Below, piece after piece: positions 44,456 through 54,692 of a stretch of DNA of 64,000 nt. The notes below the pieces were generated by a model. That model worked only from the letters and a program-made list of their open reading frames with translations, ran no database searches and had not been told where the DNA came from. The position numbers were made by a program, and so were the translations under genes. The DNA is from Rhodanobacter glycinis (GTDB taxonomy: Bacteria; Pseudomonadota; Gammaproteobacteria; Xanthomonadales; Rhodanobacteraceae): assembly GCF_006438785.1 (NCBI RefSeq), contig NZ_RCZB01000004.1:315810-379809 (forward strand), read 5' to 3'. The stretch's first letter is position 1. Each line of letters opens with the position of its first letter.

Positions 44456-45478
44456 ATGGTGTTGACGCCAGGCCACAGTGTTCGAGATGCCGCCGTCGAC
44501 CCTTTTTGCGAGCGGTCCGGCCGCCACTTCTCGGTGCACAAGCAGATATTGGGCGGACGTTTCCGATTCGAGAGCACCAGCCAAGCGCTGCTGCATCTGG
44601 TCGAATCCGCCTATGGTGGCCTGCCGCCGCACCAGCTGCCGATGGCCGGACCGGAGTTCCGTATCGAGTTGCGCCTCCTGCCGCGGCAAGCTCCGCCGGG
44701 CGATGCCGACCCTCCGCCGGTGCAGGTGCAGTCGGGTGCGGGCCTGCTCTGTGGCGTGATGGATGCGTCGAATTACGTGGTGCTGTCGCCCGGGCAGCGC
44801 CGGGGCCTGGTGGTGGCTTCGGAAGACATGCTGAGTCGCCCCTACCATCTGCGTTATGAGCTCATCGAATTCGCCGTCTTCACCCTGGCGGCGCGCGGCA
44901 TGGGTCTGATCCCGTTGCACGGTGCCTGTGTCGGCAAGCGGGGGCGCGGCGTCCTGTTGCTGGGTGCCAGCGGTTCGGGCAAATCCACGCTGGCCCTGCA
45001 CAGTCTGCTGCAGGGAGTGGACTTTCTCGCCGAGGACGCGGTTTTCGTGCAGCCGGAAAGCCTGCTCGCCGCTGGCGTCGCCAACTACCTGCACGTGCAG
45101 GCCGATGCGCTGCGCTTCGTCGACGACGGTGAGGTCCGGCGCTGGATCGGGCAGGCGCCCATCATCCGCCGCCGCAGTGGCGTCGAAAAGTTCGAGGCCG
45201 ATTTGCGCCAGGGCCATGGCCGGCTCGCGGCGGCGCCGCTGGAGCTGATTGGCGCGGTATTCGTTTCCAGTCAATCGGCCGAGGATCCCGATGTCCTGTT
45301 GAGCCCGATCCCCGAGCACGAAATCGCTGCACGGCTGTGCGCCGATCAGCCATATGCGGCGACGCAGCCGGGCTGGCATCGTTTCGGACAGCGGCTGATG
45401 CAGGCGGGTGTCCATCAGCTGCGCCGCGGGCGTCACCCGCGCGACTCCGTCGACGCACTGCGGCAACTTCTCGGCTGA
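44456..45478 (+). CDS. HPr kinase/phosphorylase-like protein
   Basis: The protein has 340 residues. The C-terminal half has the HprK-type P-loop VLLLGASGSGKSTLALHSLL, then VDFLAEDAVFVQPESLLAAG. There is no PTS operon in the window and no HPr gene nearby. The N-terminal half (HKQILGGRFRFESTSQALLH) is not the standard HprK domain. Such relatives occur in exopolysaccharide and lasso-peptide clusters, where some phosphorylate a product or act with a PqqD-like partner. It sits behind promoter site 6 and opposite the radical SAM/nucleotidyltransferase operon. Confidence 0.8.
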   Translation: MVLTPGHSVRDAAVDPFCERSGRHFSVHKQILGGRFRFESTSQALLHLVESAYGGLPPHQLPMAGPEFRIELRLLPRQAPPGDADPPPVQVQSGAGLLCGVMDASNYVVLSPGQRRGLVVASEDMLSRPYHLRYELIEFAVFTLAARGMGLIPLHGACVGKRGRGVLLLGASGSGKSTLALHSLLQGVDFLAEDAVFVQPESLLAAGVANYLHVQADALRFVDDGEVRRWIGQAPIIRRRSGVEKFEADLRQGHGRLAAAPLELIGAVFVSSQSAEDPDVLLSPIPEHEIAARLCADQPYAATQPGWHRFGQRLMQAGVHQLRRGRHPRDSVDALRQLLG

Positions 45479-45505
45479 TTTCCGGATCGCCTGCGACGGT
45501 GCGGG

Positions 45506-45536
45506 CGCAACCTTTTCTCGCGGGGGCCGCACTTAC
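45506..45536 (+). promoter_or_regulatory. Candidate ECF promoter, site 7 (ABC exporter)
   Basis: Plus strand CGCAACC, 16 nt, then GCACTTAC. It lies in the 127-nt gap between the HPr-kinase-like gene and the ABC exporter. Transcription would begin at about 45541-45544, right at a short ORF. Confidence 0.65.
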
Positions 45537-45540
45537 TGGC

Positions 45541-45603
45541 ATGGGAAATGACGTGTCATCGAAGCCGCGGCCGATGCTGCCGTCCACCAGCGCGAGCTCG
45601 TAG
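45541..45603 (+). CDS. Possible 20-residue leader or small peptide ORF
   Basis: An ATG at 45541 opens 20 codons (MGNDVSSKPRPMLPSTSASS) ending in TAG at 45601-45603, 2 nt before the ABC exporter ATG. It starts 5 nt after the -10-like element of site 7, so if expressed it would be leaderless or nearly so. It has no cysteine pair, leader-cleavage site or RBS. It may be a leader peptide, a tiny precursor or chance. Confidence 0.25.
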   Translation: MGNDVSSKPRPMLPSTSASS

Positions 45604-45605
45604 AG

Positions 45606-47339
45606 ATGTCAGGCGCGCCGTCGCCGGCACCTGATCGGGCGCACGATCTGCTGCGTTCGCTGGTGCGCACGCTCACCGGCATCGAGCTGGTGGAAACGGC
45701 GGCGTATGTCGTGTTGTCGCTGGGCGCTGCATTCGCAGGCAGCCTCGCGGCGGTGCTGCTGGTGCCGCTGGTCCAGCCGGGACACACGCTGCCGTTCGGC
45801 GGTGCGCTGTTCGCCGCAGGCCGCAGCGTCGACATGCAGGCGGCCATCTTTGCCGCCGCGATGGTTGTTTTCGCCCTGTTGCGTTGGCAGGCGGCGCGGC
45901 TGGGAGCGCGCCTGGTGGGCCGTTACGGCATGAGCCTGCGGCGCCGAGTGCACGCGCGCCTGATCGATGCGCCGTTGACGTCGCTGGCGGATTCGACGTC
46001 CGCGGAGATCGCCCATGTGCTCACCCACAACGTCGAAGCCATCGTGCAGGCTTTCAGCGCCCTGCAGCAATTGTTGATCGCCGGTGTCACCGCCGCCGTC
46101 AGTCTCGGTTTCGCGTTCTGGGTATCGCCGCCGCTGATGCTGGCTGCGCCGCTGCTGGCGGGTCTCGGCCTGCTGGCGTCGCGTGCCTATGGCCGCGAGC
46201 AATCGCTGGTCAGCCGCCAATACGTCGCGGACATGACGCGACTGTTCTGGCACAGCGAGGATTTTCCGCGGCGCCTGCGTCACGTCCGCTCGTTCGAGCG
46301 GGAGGACACGGAGAAAGCGAGTTACGGCGCGATTTCCGCGCGACTGTGCCACGGCTACCGGCGTCAGCTGGAACTGACGGCGTCCGGGCGGCTGCTGCTC
46401 GAACTGCTGGCGGCGATCGGTATTGCGGCGCTGTTCGTGCTCGCCCATCGCTGGCGCGGGATCGACCAGTCGTCGCTCATCGCGGTGTGTCTGCTGCTCG
46501 GACGCCTGCTGCCTTATCTGGTAACGACGCGGCAAAGTTTCCAGCAGCTGCGCTCGGCCGCGCCGGCATTCGAACTGTGGCAGCGATACATGCATCTCGG
46601 TCCGGATCGCCCGCCGGTTGCGCCGTTGCGCACGCCGCCGTATTCCAGCGCTGCGCTGCAGGTCGAGCGGATGCGGTGGACGCCGCCGTCGACCGGTCTG
46701 GATGTCGCAGGCCTGACGCTGGCGCCCGGCGAACTGACGCTGATTTCCGGCGACTCCGGCATCGGCAAGAGCAGCCTGGTCGACGTGCTGGCCGGCATGA
46801 CGAGGCCCGAGATTTTCATCGCGCGCGCCGGCGAACGATCCATTGCTTTCGACGAGTACCGCGAACTCGTGCGGCACGGCGCCTATGTCAGCCAGAACGT
46901 CCGGCCCTGGCAGCATTCCGTACGCGAGTGCCTGCTGTGGGCCGCACCCGAAGCCACCGACGAGATGTTGCGCAGTGCGCTGATCGATGTCGGCCTCGAC
47001 AAGCGGCTGACGGGCTCGCATGCCGGACTCGACACCGCGCTGCACAGCTCGTCGAGCCGCCTTTCCGGCGGCGAGCTGCAGCGACTGCTGCTCGCCCAGG
47101 TCATCCTGCGTCAACCGTTTCTGGCCTTGCTGGACGAGGCCACCAGCGCGCTCGATGCCGCGTCCGAGATCGTGGTTCTTTCCACGCTGAAGCGTCGTCT
47201 GCCGCAGACGATCCTGATCGTCGTATCGCATCGGCCCGGCGTGGCGGCGATCGCGGACCAATGCCTGACCATCGGCAACGACCTGGTGACAACGGTGGCC
47301 GGGAGAGCAGTGCTGCGACGCACGGCGCTTCAGCCATGA
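45606..47339 (+). CDS. ABC exporter (fused membrane and ATPase domains)
   Basis: The 577-residue half-transporter has six membrane helices in the first 310 residues and an ATPase domain. The P-loop is SGDSGIGKSSLVDVLAGM, the signature LSGGELQRLLLAQVILRQ, Walker B LALLDEATSALD and the H-loop VVSHRP. Type IV exporters of this form move lipids, lipid-linked sugars or peptides. It is the last of three transcription units in the ECF-linked block, next to the HPr-kinase-like gene, and probably exports a modified product. The ATG at 45606 follows TAGAG. Confidence 0.9.
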   Translation: MSGAPSPAPDRAHDLLRSLVRTLTGIELVETAAYVVLSLGAAFAGSLAAVLLVPLVQPGHTLPFGGALFAAGRSVDMQAAIFAAAMVVFALLRWQAARLGARLVGRYGMSLRRRVHARLIDAPLTSLADSTSAEIAHVLTHNVEAIVQAFSALQQLLIAGVTAAVSLGFAFWVSPPLMLAAPLLAGLGLLASRAYGREQSLVSRQYVADMTRLFWHSEDFPRRLRHVRSFEREDTEKASYGAISARLCHGYRRQLELTASGRLLLELLAAIGIAALFVLAHRWRGIDQSSLIAVCLLLGRLLPYLVTTRQSFQQLRSAAPAFELWQRYMHLGPDRPPVAPLRTPPYSSAALQVERMRWTPPSTGLDVAGLTLAPGELTLISGDSGIGKSSLVDVLAGMTRPEIFIARAGERSIAFDEYRELVRHGAYVSQNVRPWQHSVRECLLWAAPEATDEMLRSALIDVGLDKRLTGSHAGLDTALHSSSSRLSGGELQRLLLAQVILRQPFLALLDEATSALDAASEIVVLSTLKRRLPQTILIVVSHRPGVAAIADQCLTIGNDLVTTVAGRAVLRRTALQP

Positions 47340-47400
47340 AGGGCCGGTTCTGGCCTAGCCATGTCTTGATGCGCAATCAGTGCAAAAACGTGGATGCGGT

Positions 47401-47476
47401 TGGTGGGCCCACCAGGACTCGAACCTGGAACCAAAGGATTATGAGTCCTCTGCTCTAACCATTGAGCTATAGGCCC
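47401..47476 (-). tRNA. ileX: tRNA-Ile (CAU anticodon, lysidine type)
   Basis: The minus strand folds as a complete 76-nt tRNA. The acceptor arm GGGCCTA pairs with TGGGCCC (one G-T), followed by ACCA with the CCA encoded. The D arm is GCTC-AATGGTTA-GAGC, the anticodon loop CTCATAA (anticodon CAU) and the T arm CCAGG-TTCGAGT-CCTGG. The eight-nucleotide D loop and ACTCATAATC-type anticodon stem match the minor isoleucine tRNA, whose C34 becomes lysidine to read AUA, more than elongator Met. Confidence 0.9.
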
Positions 47477-47592
47477 GCGCAAGCGTGGAAGTTTACCGTA
47501 GCGCGCAGTCTGCGCACGAGGATGGTGTGCCGTAAGTCGCGTAGTGACGCGATTGCCCGGGGCGTAGGATGGTCGCTCCCCCAAACCGGAGC

Positions 47593-47970
47593 ATGCGCAT
47601 GAACACCGAAACGATCGCGAAACGGTTGGTTGAACTGTGCCGTGAAGGCAAGTACGAGGATGCGCAGCGCGAGCTGTATGCGGACGATGCGGTGAGCATC
47701 GAGCCGGACGGTCTGCCGCCGGGCGCGCTGGGCAATGCGCAGGGGCTGGCGGCGATCTACGAGAAGGGTCGGCAGTTCAGCGCGATGGTCGAGGCCGTGC
47801 ATGGCGGCAGCGTGAGCGAGCCGGTGATCGCGGACAACTGGTTCAGCATCGCGCTGGCGATGGACGTGACCATGAAAGGGCGCGGCCGGATGAACATGAG
47901 CGAGATCTGCGTGTACCGCGTGCGCGATGGCAAGATCGTGCACGAGCAGTTCTTCTACGACGTGGGCTGA
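47593..47970 (+). CDS. SnoaL/NTF2-fold protein
   Basis: About 125 residues. The fold pattern is an N-terminal helix pair (AKRLVELCREGKYEDAQREL), YADDAVSIEPDG, and curved beta strands ending GKIVHEQFFYDVG, like SnoaL-like polyketide cyclase relatives and ketosteroid isomerases. No catalytic role can be assigned. Starts at ATG 47593 (MRMN) or 47599. It converges on rpoD across a strong shared terminator and has no obvious operon partner. Confidence 0.75.
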   Translation: MRMNTETIAKRLVELCREGKYEDAQRELYADDAVSIEPDGLPPGALGNAQGLAAIYEKGRQFSAMVEAVHGGSVSEPVIADNWFSIALAMDVTMKGRGRMNMSEICVYRVRDGKIVHEQFFYDVG

Positions 47971-47980
47971 ATCCGTCCTC

Positions 47981-48024
47981 GCGAAACGAAAAAGCCCCGC
48001 ATCGGCGGGGCTTTTTCGTTTCGC
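47981..48024. terminator. Bidirectional rho-independent terminator
   Basis: A perfect 20-bp stem (GCGAAACGAAAAAGCCCCGC) with a 4-nt ATCG loop. The stem base is A/T-rich on one arm and T-rich on the other, so it ends both the NTF2-fold gene and rpoD, which face each other. Confidence 0.93.
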
Positions 48025-48035
48025 TGGCGTCGGAG

Positions 48036-49916
<1,881 letters not shown>

Positions 49917-49948
49917 TAACCGACCGCCGCGGGGTTCAAGAACCGGAC

Positions 49949-49954
49949 ATTATA
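49949..49954 (-). promoter_or_regulatory. -10 element of the rpoD promoter
   Basis: On the minus strand TATAAT lies about 33 nt upstream of the rpoD ATG. The -35 region at about 49972-49978 is weak (TGGTTA-like). Transcription would start at about 49942. Confidence 0.6.
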
Positions 49955-50084
49955 GCGATGTGCTGCTTTTTTAACCAGTTTTCAAGTGGAAAGGTTTGCT
50001 GTGTGGTACGCAAAAATCGAGCCAGATTGCGGTGTTGCCGCGCCTTGCCGATATCGGCCCGCGCGTGGAGCGTCGCGCCGCGAT

Positions 50085-50525
50085 TCAACCGGTATCCAGC
50101 CAGAAAGTCACCGGGCCGTCGTTCACCAGCTGGATCACCATATGGGCGCCGAAGCGCCCGGTTTCCACCCCCGGATGCGCGGTGCGTGCGAGTTCGAGCA
50201 GCCGCTCGAACCAGTGTCGGCCGTGCGCGGGTTCCGCTGCACTGGTGAAACTTGGCCGCATGCCGGAGCGGGTGTCGGCGGCCAGGGTGAACTGGCTGAC
50301 CAGCAGCAGGCCACCACCGGTATCGGTGAGCGAGCGGTTCATCTTGCCGTTGTCGTCGGCGAACACGCGATAACCGAGCAGGCGTTGCAGCATCCGCTGC
50401 GCCTGTGCCTCGCCATCGCGCGGCTGCACCGCCACCAGTGCCAGCAGGCCGGGGCCGATCGCACCGACGGTTTCATCATCCACGGTGACGTTGGCGGACA
50501 GGACACGCTGAATCAGGGCAATCAT
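50085..50525 (-). CDS. dtd: D-aminoacyl-tRNA deacylase
   Basis: The 146-residue enzyme hydrolyses D-amino acids from tRNA. It has [20 protein letters not shown], the catalytic block [20 protein letters not shown] and the C-terminal GxP-type VTFWLDTG with VQLVNDGPV before it. It lies upstream of rpoD on the same strand with a 168-nt gap and is divergent from the LpxL-like gene. Confidence 0.95.
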   Translation of the reverse strand: MIALIQRVLSANVTVDDETVGAIGPGLLALVAVQPRDGEAQAQRMLQRLLGYRVFADDNGKMNRSLTDTGGGLLLVSQFTLAADTRSGMRPSFTSAAEPAHGRHWFERLLELARTAHPGVETGRFGAHMVIQLVNDGPVTFWLDTG

Positions 50526-50619
50526 GGACGCAGCTTAAAACCGCCGCGTGGCTGACGGAAGCACGTCGCGCCGAGAGGCGTTCGAACCGTGCTTCGACCG
50601 GCTCCCGTAAACTGCGCGG

Positions 50620-51513
50620 ATGCGTGCCGACATGTACCTCATCTATCTCCTGCTGCGCCTGCTGGCGTTGCTGCCTCTGCGTGCATTGCACGGTATCGGC
50701 GGCGGGTTGGGCCATCTGTTGCTGTGGCGACGCGGCCGCATGGTGCGCAACACGGCGGTGAACCTGCGGATCGCGCGTCCCGAGCTGGACGACGCGGCGC
50801 AGTCGGTGCTGCTGCGTGAGGTGCTGGTGGAAAGCGGCAAGTCGGCCAGCGAAATCGTCAAGGTCTGGGGCGCCGGTGCCGAACGCGCGCTGGAGCTGGT
50901 GCGCGAGGTGCGCGGCGAGTCGTTGCTCGATGCCGCGCTGGCGGCGGGCAAGGGCGTGATCATCGCCGCACCGCACCTGGGTTGCTGGGAATTGCTGAAT
51001 TACTGGCTGTGCCGCAGGACGCCGATGGCGATCCTGTACCGACCGCCGCGGATCGCCGCGATCGAGGGGCTGCTGCGCAAGGTGCGCGGCGCGCTGGCGC
51101 CGGCACAGGTGCGTGCCGATGGCGCCGGCGTGCGCACGCTGTACAAACGGTTGGCCGCGGGTGGCACCGTGGGCATCCTGCCGGATCAGAAGCCGCGTGC
51201 GGGCGAGGGCCAGGTCGCGCCGTTCTTCGGCCGCGAGGCGCTGACCATGGTGTTGCTGCCGCGGCTGGCTGCGCGCACGGGTGCGACCGTGCTGTTTGCG
51301 TTCGCCGAACGTCTGCCACGCGGCGCCGGTTACCGGATCCAGCTGTTGTCGGCACCGCAAGGTATTGACGACGCCAATCTGGAGCTTGCCTGCGCTGCGC
51401 TCAACCGCGGCGTACAGGACTGCGTGGAACTGGCCTTTGCGCAATATCAGTGGCAGTACAAACGGTATTCGGCCGATGGTCTGGTCAGCCCGTACGATCG
51501 CGAACAGGGTTAG
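50620..51513 (+). CDS. lpxL: LpxL/HtrB-family lipid A acyltransferase
   Basis: About 297 residues. The N-terminal membrane anchor (IYLLLRLLALLPLRALHGI) is followed by VIIAAPHLGCWELLNYWLC with the H-x4-E catalytic pair (HLGCWE), and VGILPDQKPRAGEGQVAPFF, the acyl-acceptor block of the family. It adds a secondary acyl chain to lipid A in the inner membrane. ATG 50620; an ATG at 50632 is also possible. It starts the lipopolysaccharide region. Confidence 0.92.
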   Translation: MRADMYLIYLLLRLLALLPLRALHGIGGGLGHLLLWRRGRMVRNTAVNLRIARPELDDAAQSVLLREVLVESGKSASEIVKVWGAGAERALELVREVRGESLLDAALAAGKGVIIAAPHLGCWELLNYWLCRRTPMAILYRPPRIAAIEGLLRKVRGALAPAQVRADGAGVRTLYKRLAAGGTVGILPDQKPRAGEGQVAPFFGREALTMVLLPRLAARTGATVLFAFAERLPRGAGYRIQLLSAPQGIDDANLELACAALNRGVQDCVELAFAQYQWQYKRYSADGLVSPYDREQG

Positions 51514-51525
51514 CGACGCATCCCG

Positions 51526-51852
51526 CTACGGCGAGATCTTTTCCAGCCGACGCAGGAATACGGTCATTTCCTTCTCGGCCTGCTTGTCGCCGCGTCGCGC
51601 GGCGGCGGCGATACCGCTTTGCCAGGCTTCGGCGGCAGCCTGCGGTTGGCCAGCGTCGAGGCAGGCCTTGCCCAGCAGTTTCCAGGCGGCCGAATAGGCC
51701 GGATCGAAACCGACCGCGCGGCGCAGTTCGTCGACCGCTGCCTGAAATTCGCCATCGGCAAGCAGCGCATTGCCGAGCGAAAAGCGCAGCAGCGCACCAT
51801 CGCGTGGCCCGTCGCACTGCTTGCGCAGGCTGGCGATCAGTCCGGCATTCAT
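51526..51852 (-). CDS. Small TPR-like protein
   Basis: The 108-residue protein has two to three TPR-like helix pairs (ALLRFSLGNALLADGEFQAA, PAYSAAWKLLGKACLDAGQP, QAAAEAWQSGIAAAARRGDK). No signal peptide. Its ATG at 51852 overlaps the stop of the membrane glycosyltransferase (ATGA), so the two are coupled. Role unknown; a protein-binding helper is likely. Confidence 0.75.
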   Translation of the reverse strand: MNAGLIASLRKQCDGPRDGALLRFSLGNALLADGEFQAAVDELRRAVGFDPAYSAAWKLLGKACLDAGQPQAAAEAWQSGIAAAARRGDKQAEKEMTVFLRRLEKISP

Positions 51853-53576
51853 GGCTGCGGGCGATAGCGTCCGTCGCTGGTCGGGTAGACCCGGGTGGGC
51901 TGGGCCGGCTCCGGCGGCGTGTGGCCGGCGTGCAGGTCGGCCAGCGAAACGGCCGGCCAGACCACCAGCCACGAGGAGCGAAACGGCTGCACCAGCAGCG
52001 CATAACGCATGTCGTTGGCGTCCAGCTTTTCCGGGTGCGTCACGATCACCCCATCGGGGTGGCTGCGGGCATAGTCCTGCAGGGCCTGCTCACCGGACAG
52101 CTCGTCGATCGGGTGAGTCAGCCGGCCCTCGAAATGGAACTGGCCTTCGTAATTGCCCAGGTAGGCGATCGGGCGATTGGCCTGTTCGACGGCGCCGAGC
52201 AGGTGGGCGGTCGGGCGCAGGTCCCAGCGTGTCCACAGGGTCAGCGTGAACAGTGTATTGAGGGCGAGGGCGCCGACCAGTCCGGCCACCGCCAGGCGGC
52301 GCAGCTCGCCACGGCCACGCAACAGCAACAAGCCGCCCAGCAGCAGGAACACCACGCTGAAATAACGGCTGTACGGTGCGGCGGCATCCGGCCATTCGCC
52401 ATGCAGATGATTGCCGGCGACCAGCAGCGGCAACGCGAACAGCACCATGGCAAACGCGATGCCGCCCACGCCCAGCGGCCAGGTACCGAGCCAGCCGTTG
52501 CCGGCCAGCGCGGGTCGGCGCTCGCGCAGCACGGCGATGGCGCCGGCCATCAGCAGCGCGATGCCGCCCATTTCCGGCAGCGGGTAATACAGCTGCTTGC
52601 CGCTGATCAGCGAAAACACGATGAAGCCCGGCACCAGCCAGCACAGAGCAAAGCGCAGGCCCGGCTCCAGCGGGCGCCGCAAACCGGCCACGGCTACCCA
52701 TACACGCGGCCAGCCGCTGAACGGAAACAGCAGCAACGGCAACCACTGCAGATAGAACCAGATCGGCTCGGCATGGTTCTGCAGATCCTTGCCTTGGGAC
52801 AGCTTGTCGAGCACGCGACCGGCAGTCTGGGTGAAGAACAGCCGTTGCCGGTACGCCTCGCCGCCGGAGAAGCCGGCGGGCAATGCCCAGGCCAGCAGCA
52901 TCGCGCCACCGAGCAGCAGCGACAGCACGCCGCGACCGTACCAGCGCGCACGATGCTGGCGTGCCCAGTCACTCCACAGCGGGCCGAGCAGCCACGGAAA
53001 GATCACGTGCAACAGCATCACCGGCCCCTTGGTCAACAGGCCCAGGCCGATGCACAGCCCGAACAGCAGCCAGCGCGGTTCGGCCCGTTGCGTCTTCGGG
53101 GTCAGGCACAGCAGGGCGGCCAGCGTCCACAGGGCCAGCAACACGTCGTACATGATCTGCAGGCCGAACAGGAACGCATAGCCGAAGGCCAGCAGCATCC
53201 ACGGCGCCGCCTTGGCCATCCACGGCCGGCTCGGAAACAGCCGCCGCGCCAACATCGACACCAGCACCAGCTGGGTGCCACCGATCAACACCTCGAGCAC
53301 GCGCGGCCAGATGTCGTTGACGCCGAATGCGAACCAGCCGGCCTGGATCAGCCAGAACAGCAGTGGTGCCTTCTCACTGTACGGCTGGCCGTTGATGTGC
53401 GGCACCAGCCAGTGGCCCTGGTTCCACATTTCCCACGCTACCGCCAGGGTACGTGTGGAATACAGCGGCATCGGCCCGTGCGAAAAGATCGCCAGCAACG
53501 CCACCACCGTCCACAGTGGCAGCCACGGCCACACGGCGCGCAGTTGTTCGGTACGGCTATAGGGGCTCGATGACAC
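51849..53576 (-). CDS. ArnT-like membrane glycosyltransferase (GT39/GT83 group)
   Basis: A 575-residue inner-membrane protein with about 12 hydrophobic segments. LVPHINGQPYSEKAPLLFWL and VRNVLEVLIGGTQLVLVSML-type blocks are followed by GLLTKGPVMLLHVIFPWLLG and FVFSLISGKQLYYPLPEMGG-type segments, as in ArnT/PMT enzymes that move sugars from polyprenyl phosphate. It could glycosylate lipid A or core. The start is GTG 53576. A second member lies at 59974. Confidence 0.85.
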   Translation of the reverse strand: MSSSPYSRTEQLRAVWPWLPLWTVVALLAIFSHGPMPLYSTRTLAVAWEMWNQGHWLVPHINGQPYSEKAPLLFWLIQAGWFAFGVNDIWPRVLEVLIGGTQLVLVSMLARRLFPSRPWMAKAAPWMLLAFGYAFLFGLQIMYDVLLALWTLAALLCLTPKTQRAEPRWLLFGLCIGLGLLTKGPVMLLHVIFPWLLGPLWSDWARQHRARWYGRGVLSLLLGGAMLLAWALPAGFSGGEAYRQRLFFTQTAGRVLDKLSQGKDLQNHAEPIWFYLQWLPLLLFPFSGWPRVWVAVAGLRRPLEPGLRFALCWLVPGFIVFSLISGKQLYYPLPEMGGIALLMAGAIAVLRERRPALAGNGWLGTWPLGVGGIAFAMVLFALPLLVAGNHLHGEWPDAAAPYSRYFSVVFLLLGGLLLLRGRGELRRLAVAGLVGALALNTLFTLTLWTRWDLRPTAHLLGAVEQANRPIAYLGNYEGQFHFEGRLTHPIDELSGEQALQDYARSHPDGVIVTHPEKLDANDMRYALLVQPFRSSWLVVWPAVSLADLHAGHTPPEPAQPTRVYPTSDGRYRPQP

Positions 53577-53660
53577 GGGCGGACTCTTGGCGGATAGACG
53601 AGTGATTCTAGCCTGCCCAATGTGCGCGCAAGGCGACTGGGTGAATGATCCGCCGCATGC

Positions 53661-54692
53661 TCAGGCCGGGCCCCAGTAACCGATGCGGCGGCGGATCTTC
53701 AGCTTGCGCCACAGGTTCAGTGGTTTGCGGCGCCGATTGCGGGCGCCGGCAGCGATGAAGGTGTCGATCGCATCGAGCACACGTTCGCTGGAACGGCCGT
53801 CGCGATAGGGATGGATGGCCTCGGCGTAGTCGCGGATCGCCTGGAGCAGCTCCGGCGGGCGTGCCAGTGCGCGTTCGATCGCCGGCTCGAACTGCGCCGG
53901 GTCATCGATATCGATCAGCTGCGGTCCCGGTCGGCGGTTCTTGAACGTCACCACGGGCTTGCCGGTGAGCAGGAACTCATTCAATGCGGACGACGTGTCC
54001 GAACACATCAGGTCGACCTGCGGGAACAGTTCGAGGATGTTGTCGTTCTCGGCGAACGTGAGGTGTTCGTTCTGCAGCGCCTTGAACTTTGCGATCGTGT
54101 CCGGATGCATCTTCGGATGGAACGTCACGATCCAGCGCCAGCGGCCGTCGCGCGAGAGGCGCTTCACCTCGTCGTACAGCGTCTCCGCGGCGCTCCACGA
54201 GGGCGAGAAGGTGGAGTGATAGAGGATCACCGGTGGCCGGTGCACCGGCGGCAACGGGCCGATGATTTCCTTCATGAAGGGATCGAGCTTGGGAAAGCCG
54301 GTCTCGATCACGGCGAAGTGGCCGACGCGGTCCGCGATTTCCCTGAACTTGGTGGTGTCGCGTGGCCCGGTCGTGCAGTACAGATCGAAGAAACCGCGGA
54401 CGTAGATGTGCCGCGGCTTGCCGGCATCGAAGCCGTGGAAGGTTTCCACCTTCACGCCGGGGAAGAAATGCGGCACCGCGTTGCTGGAGGTGATGACCGC
54501 GATCGGCTTCCAGGCGCGTACCTCGGCCACGCTGAGCAGGCGCTCGCCTTCGACCAGGTCCTCGGCGCCGGGGCCGTCGAAAAACCACGCCGCCTCGTCG
54601 CCACGGGCACGGATCGCTTCCTGCAGCGGGCGCAGGATGGCCAGCGCATAACGTTCGGAGCCGTACAGGAGGTAGTGCTTTTTGCTGTTCAT
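53661..54692 (-). CDS. CDP-glycerol glycerophosphotransferase-family protein (PF04464-like)
   Basis: The 343-residue protein shows YHSTFSPSWSAAETLYDEV, RWIVTFHPKMHPDT, VDLMCSDTSSALNEFLLTGK and PVVTFKNRRPGPQLIDI, the GT-B-like pattern of CDP-glycerol phosphotransferases and related capsule enzymes. Proteobacterial members are found in lipopolysaccharide clusters, often with unproven substrates. ATG 54692 shares a base with the previous stop (TGATG). Confidence 0.8.
   Translation of the reverse strand: MNSKKHYLLYGSERYALAILRPLQEAIRARGDEAAWFFDGPGAEDLVEGERLLSVAEVRAWKPIAVITSSNAVPHFFPGVKVETFHGFDAGKPRHIYVRGFFDLYCTTGPRDTTKFREIADRVGHFAVIETGFPKLDPFMKEIIGPLPPVHRPPVILYHSTFSPSWSAAETLYDEVKRLSRDGRWRWIVTFHPKMHPDTIAKFKALQNEHLTFAENDNILELFPQVDLMCSDTSSALNEFLLTGKPVVTFKNRRPGPQLIDIDDPAQFEPAIERALARPPELLQAIRDYAEAIHPYRDGRSSERVLDAIDTFIAAGARNRRRKPLNLWRKLKIRRRIGYWGPA

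Noticed and set aside
41438..47339. Calling the block a lasso-peptide biosynthetic cluster.
   Set aside because: There is no B2-type protease, PqqD-like RRE, asparagine-synthetase-like cyclase or precursor with a lasso leader; only accessory families are shared.
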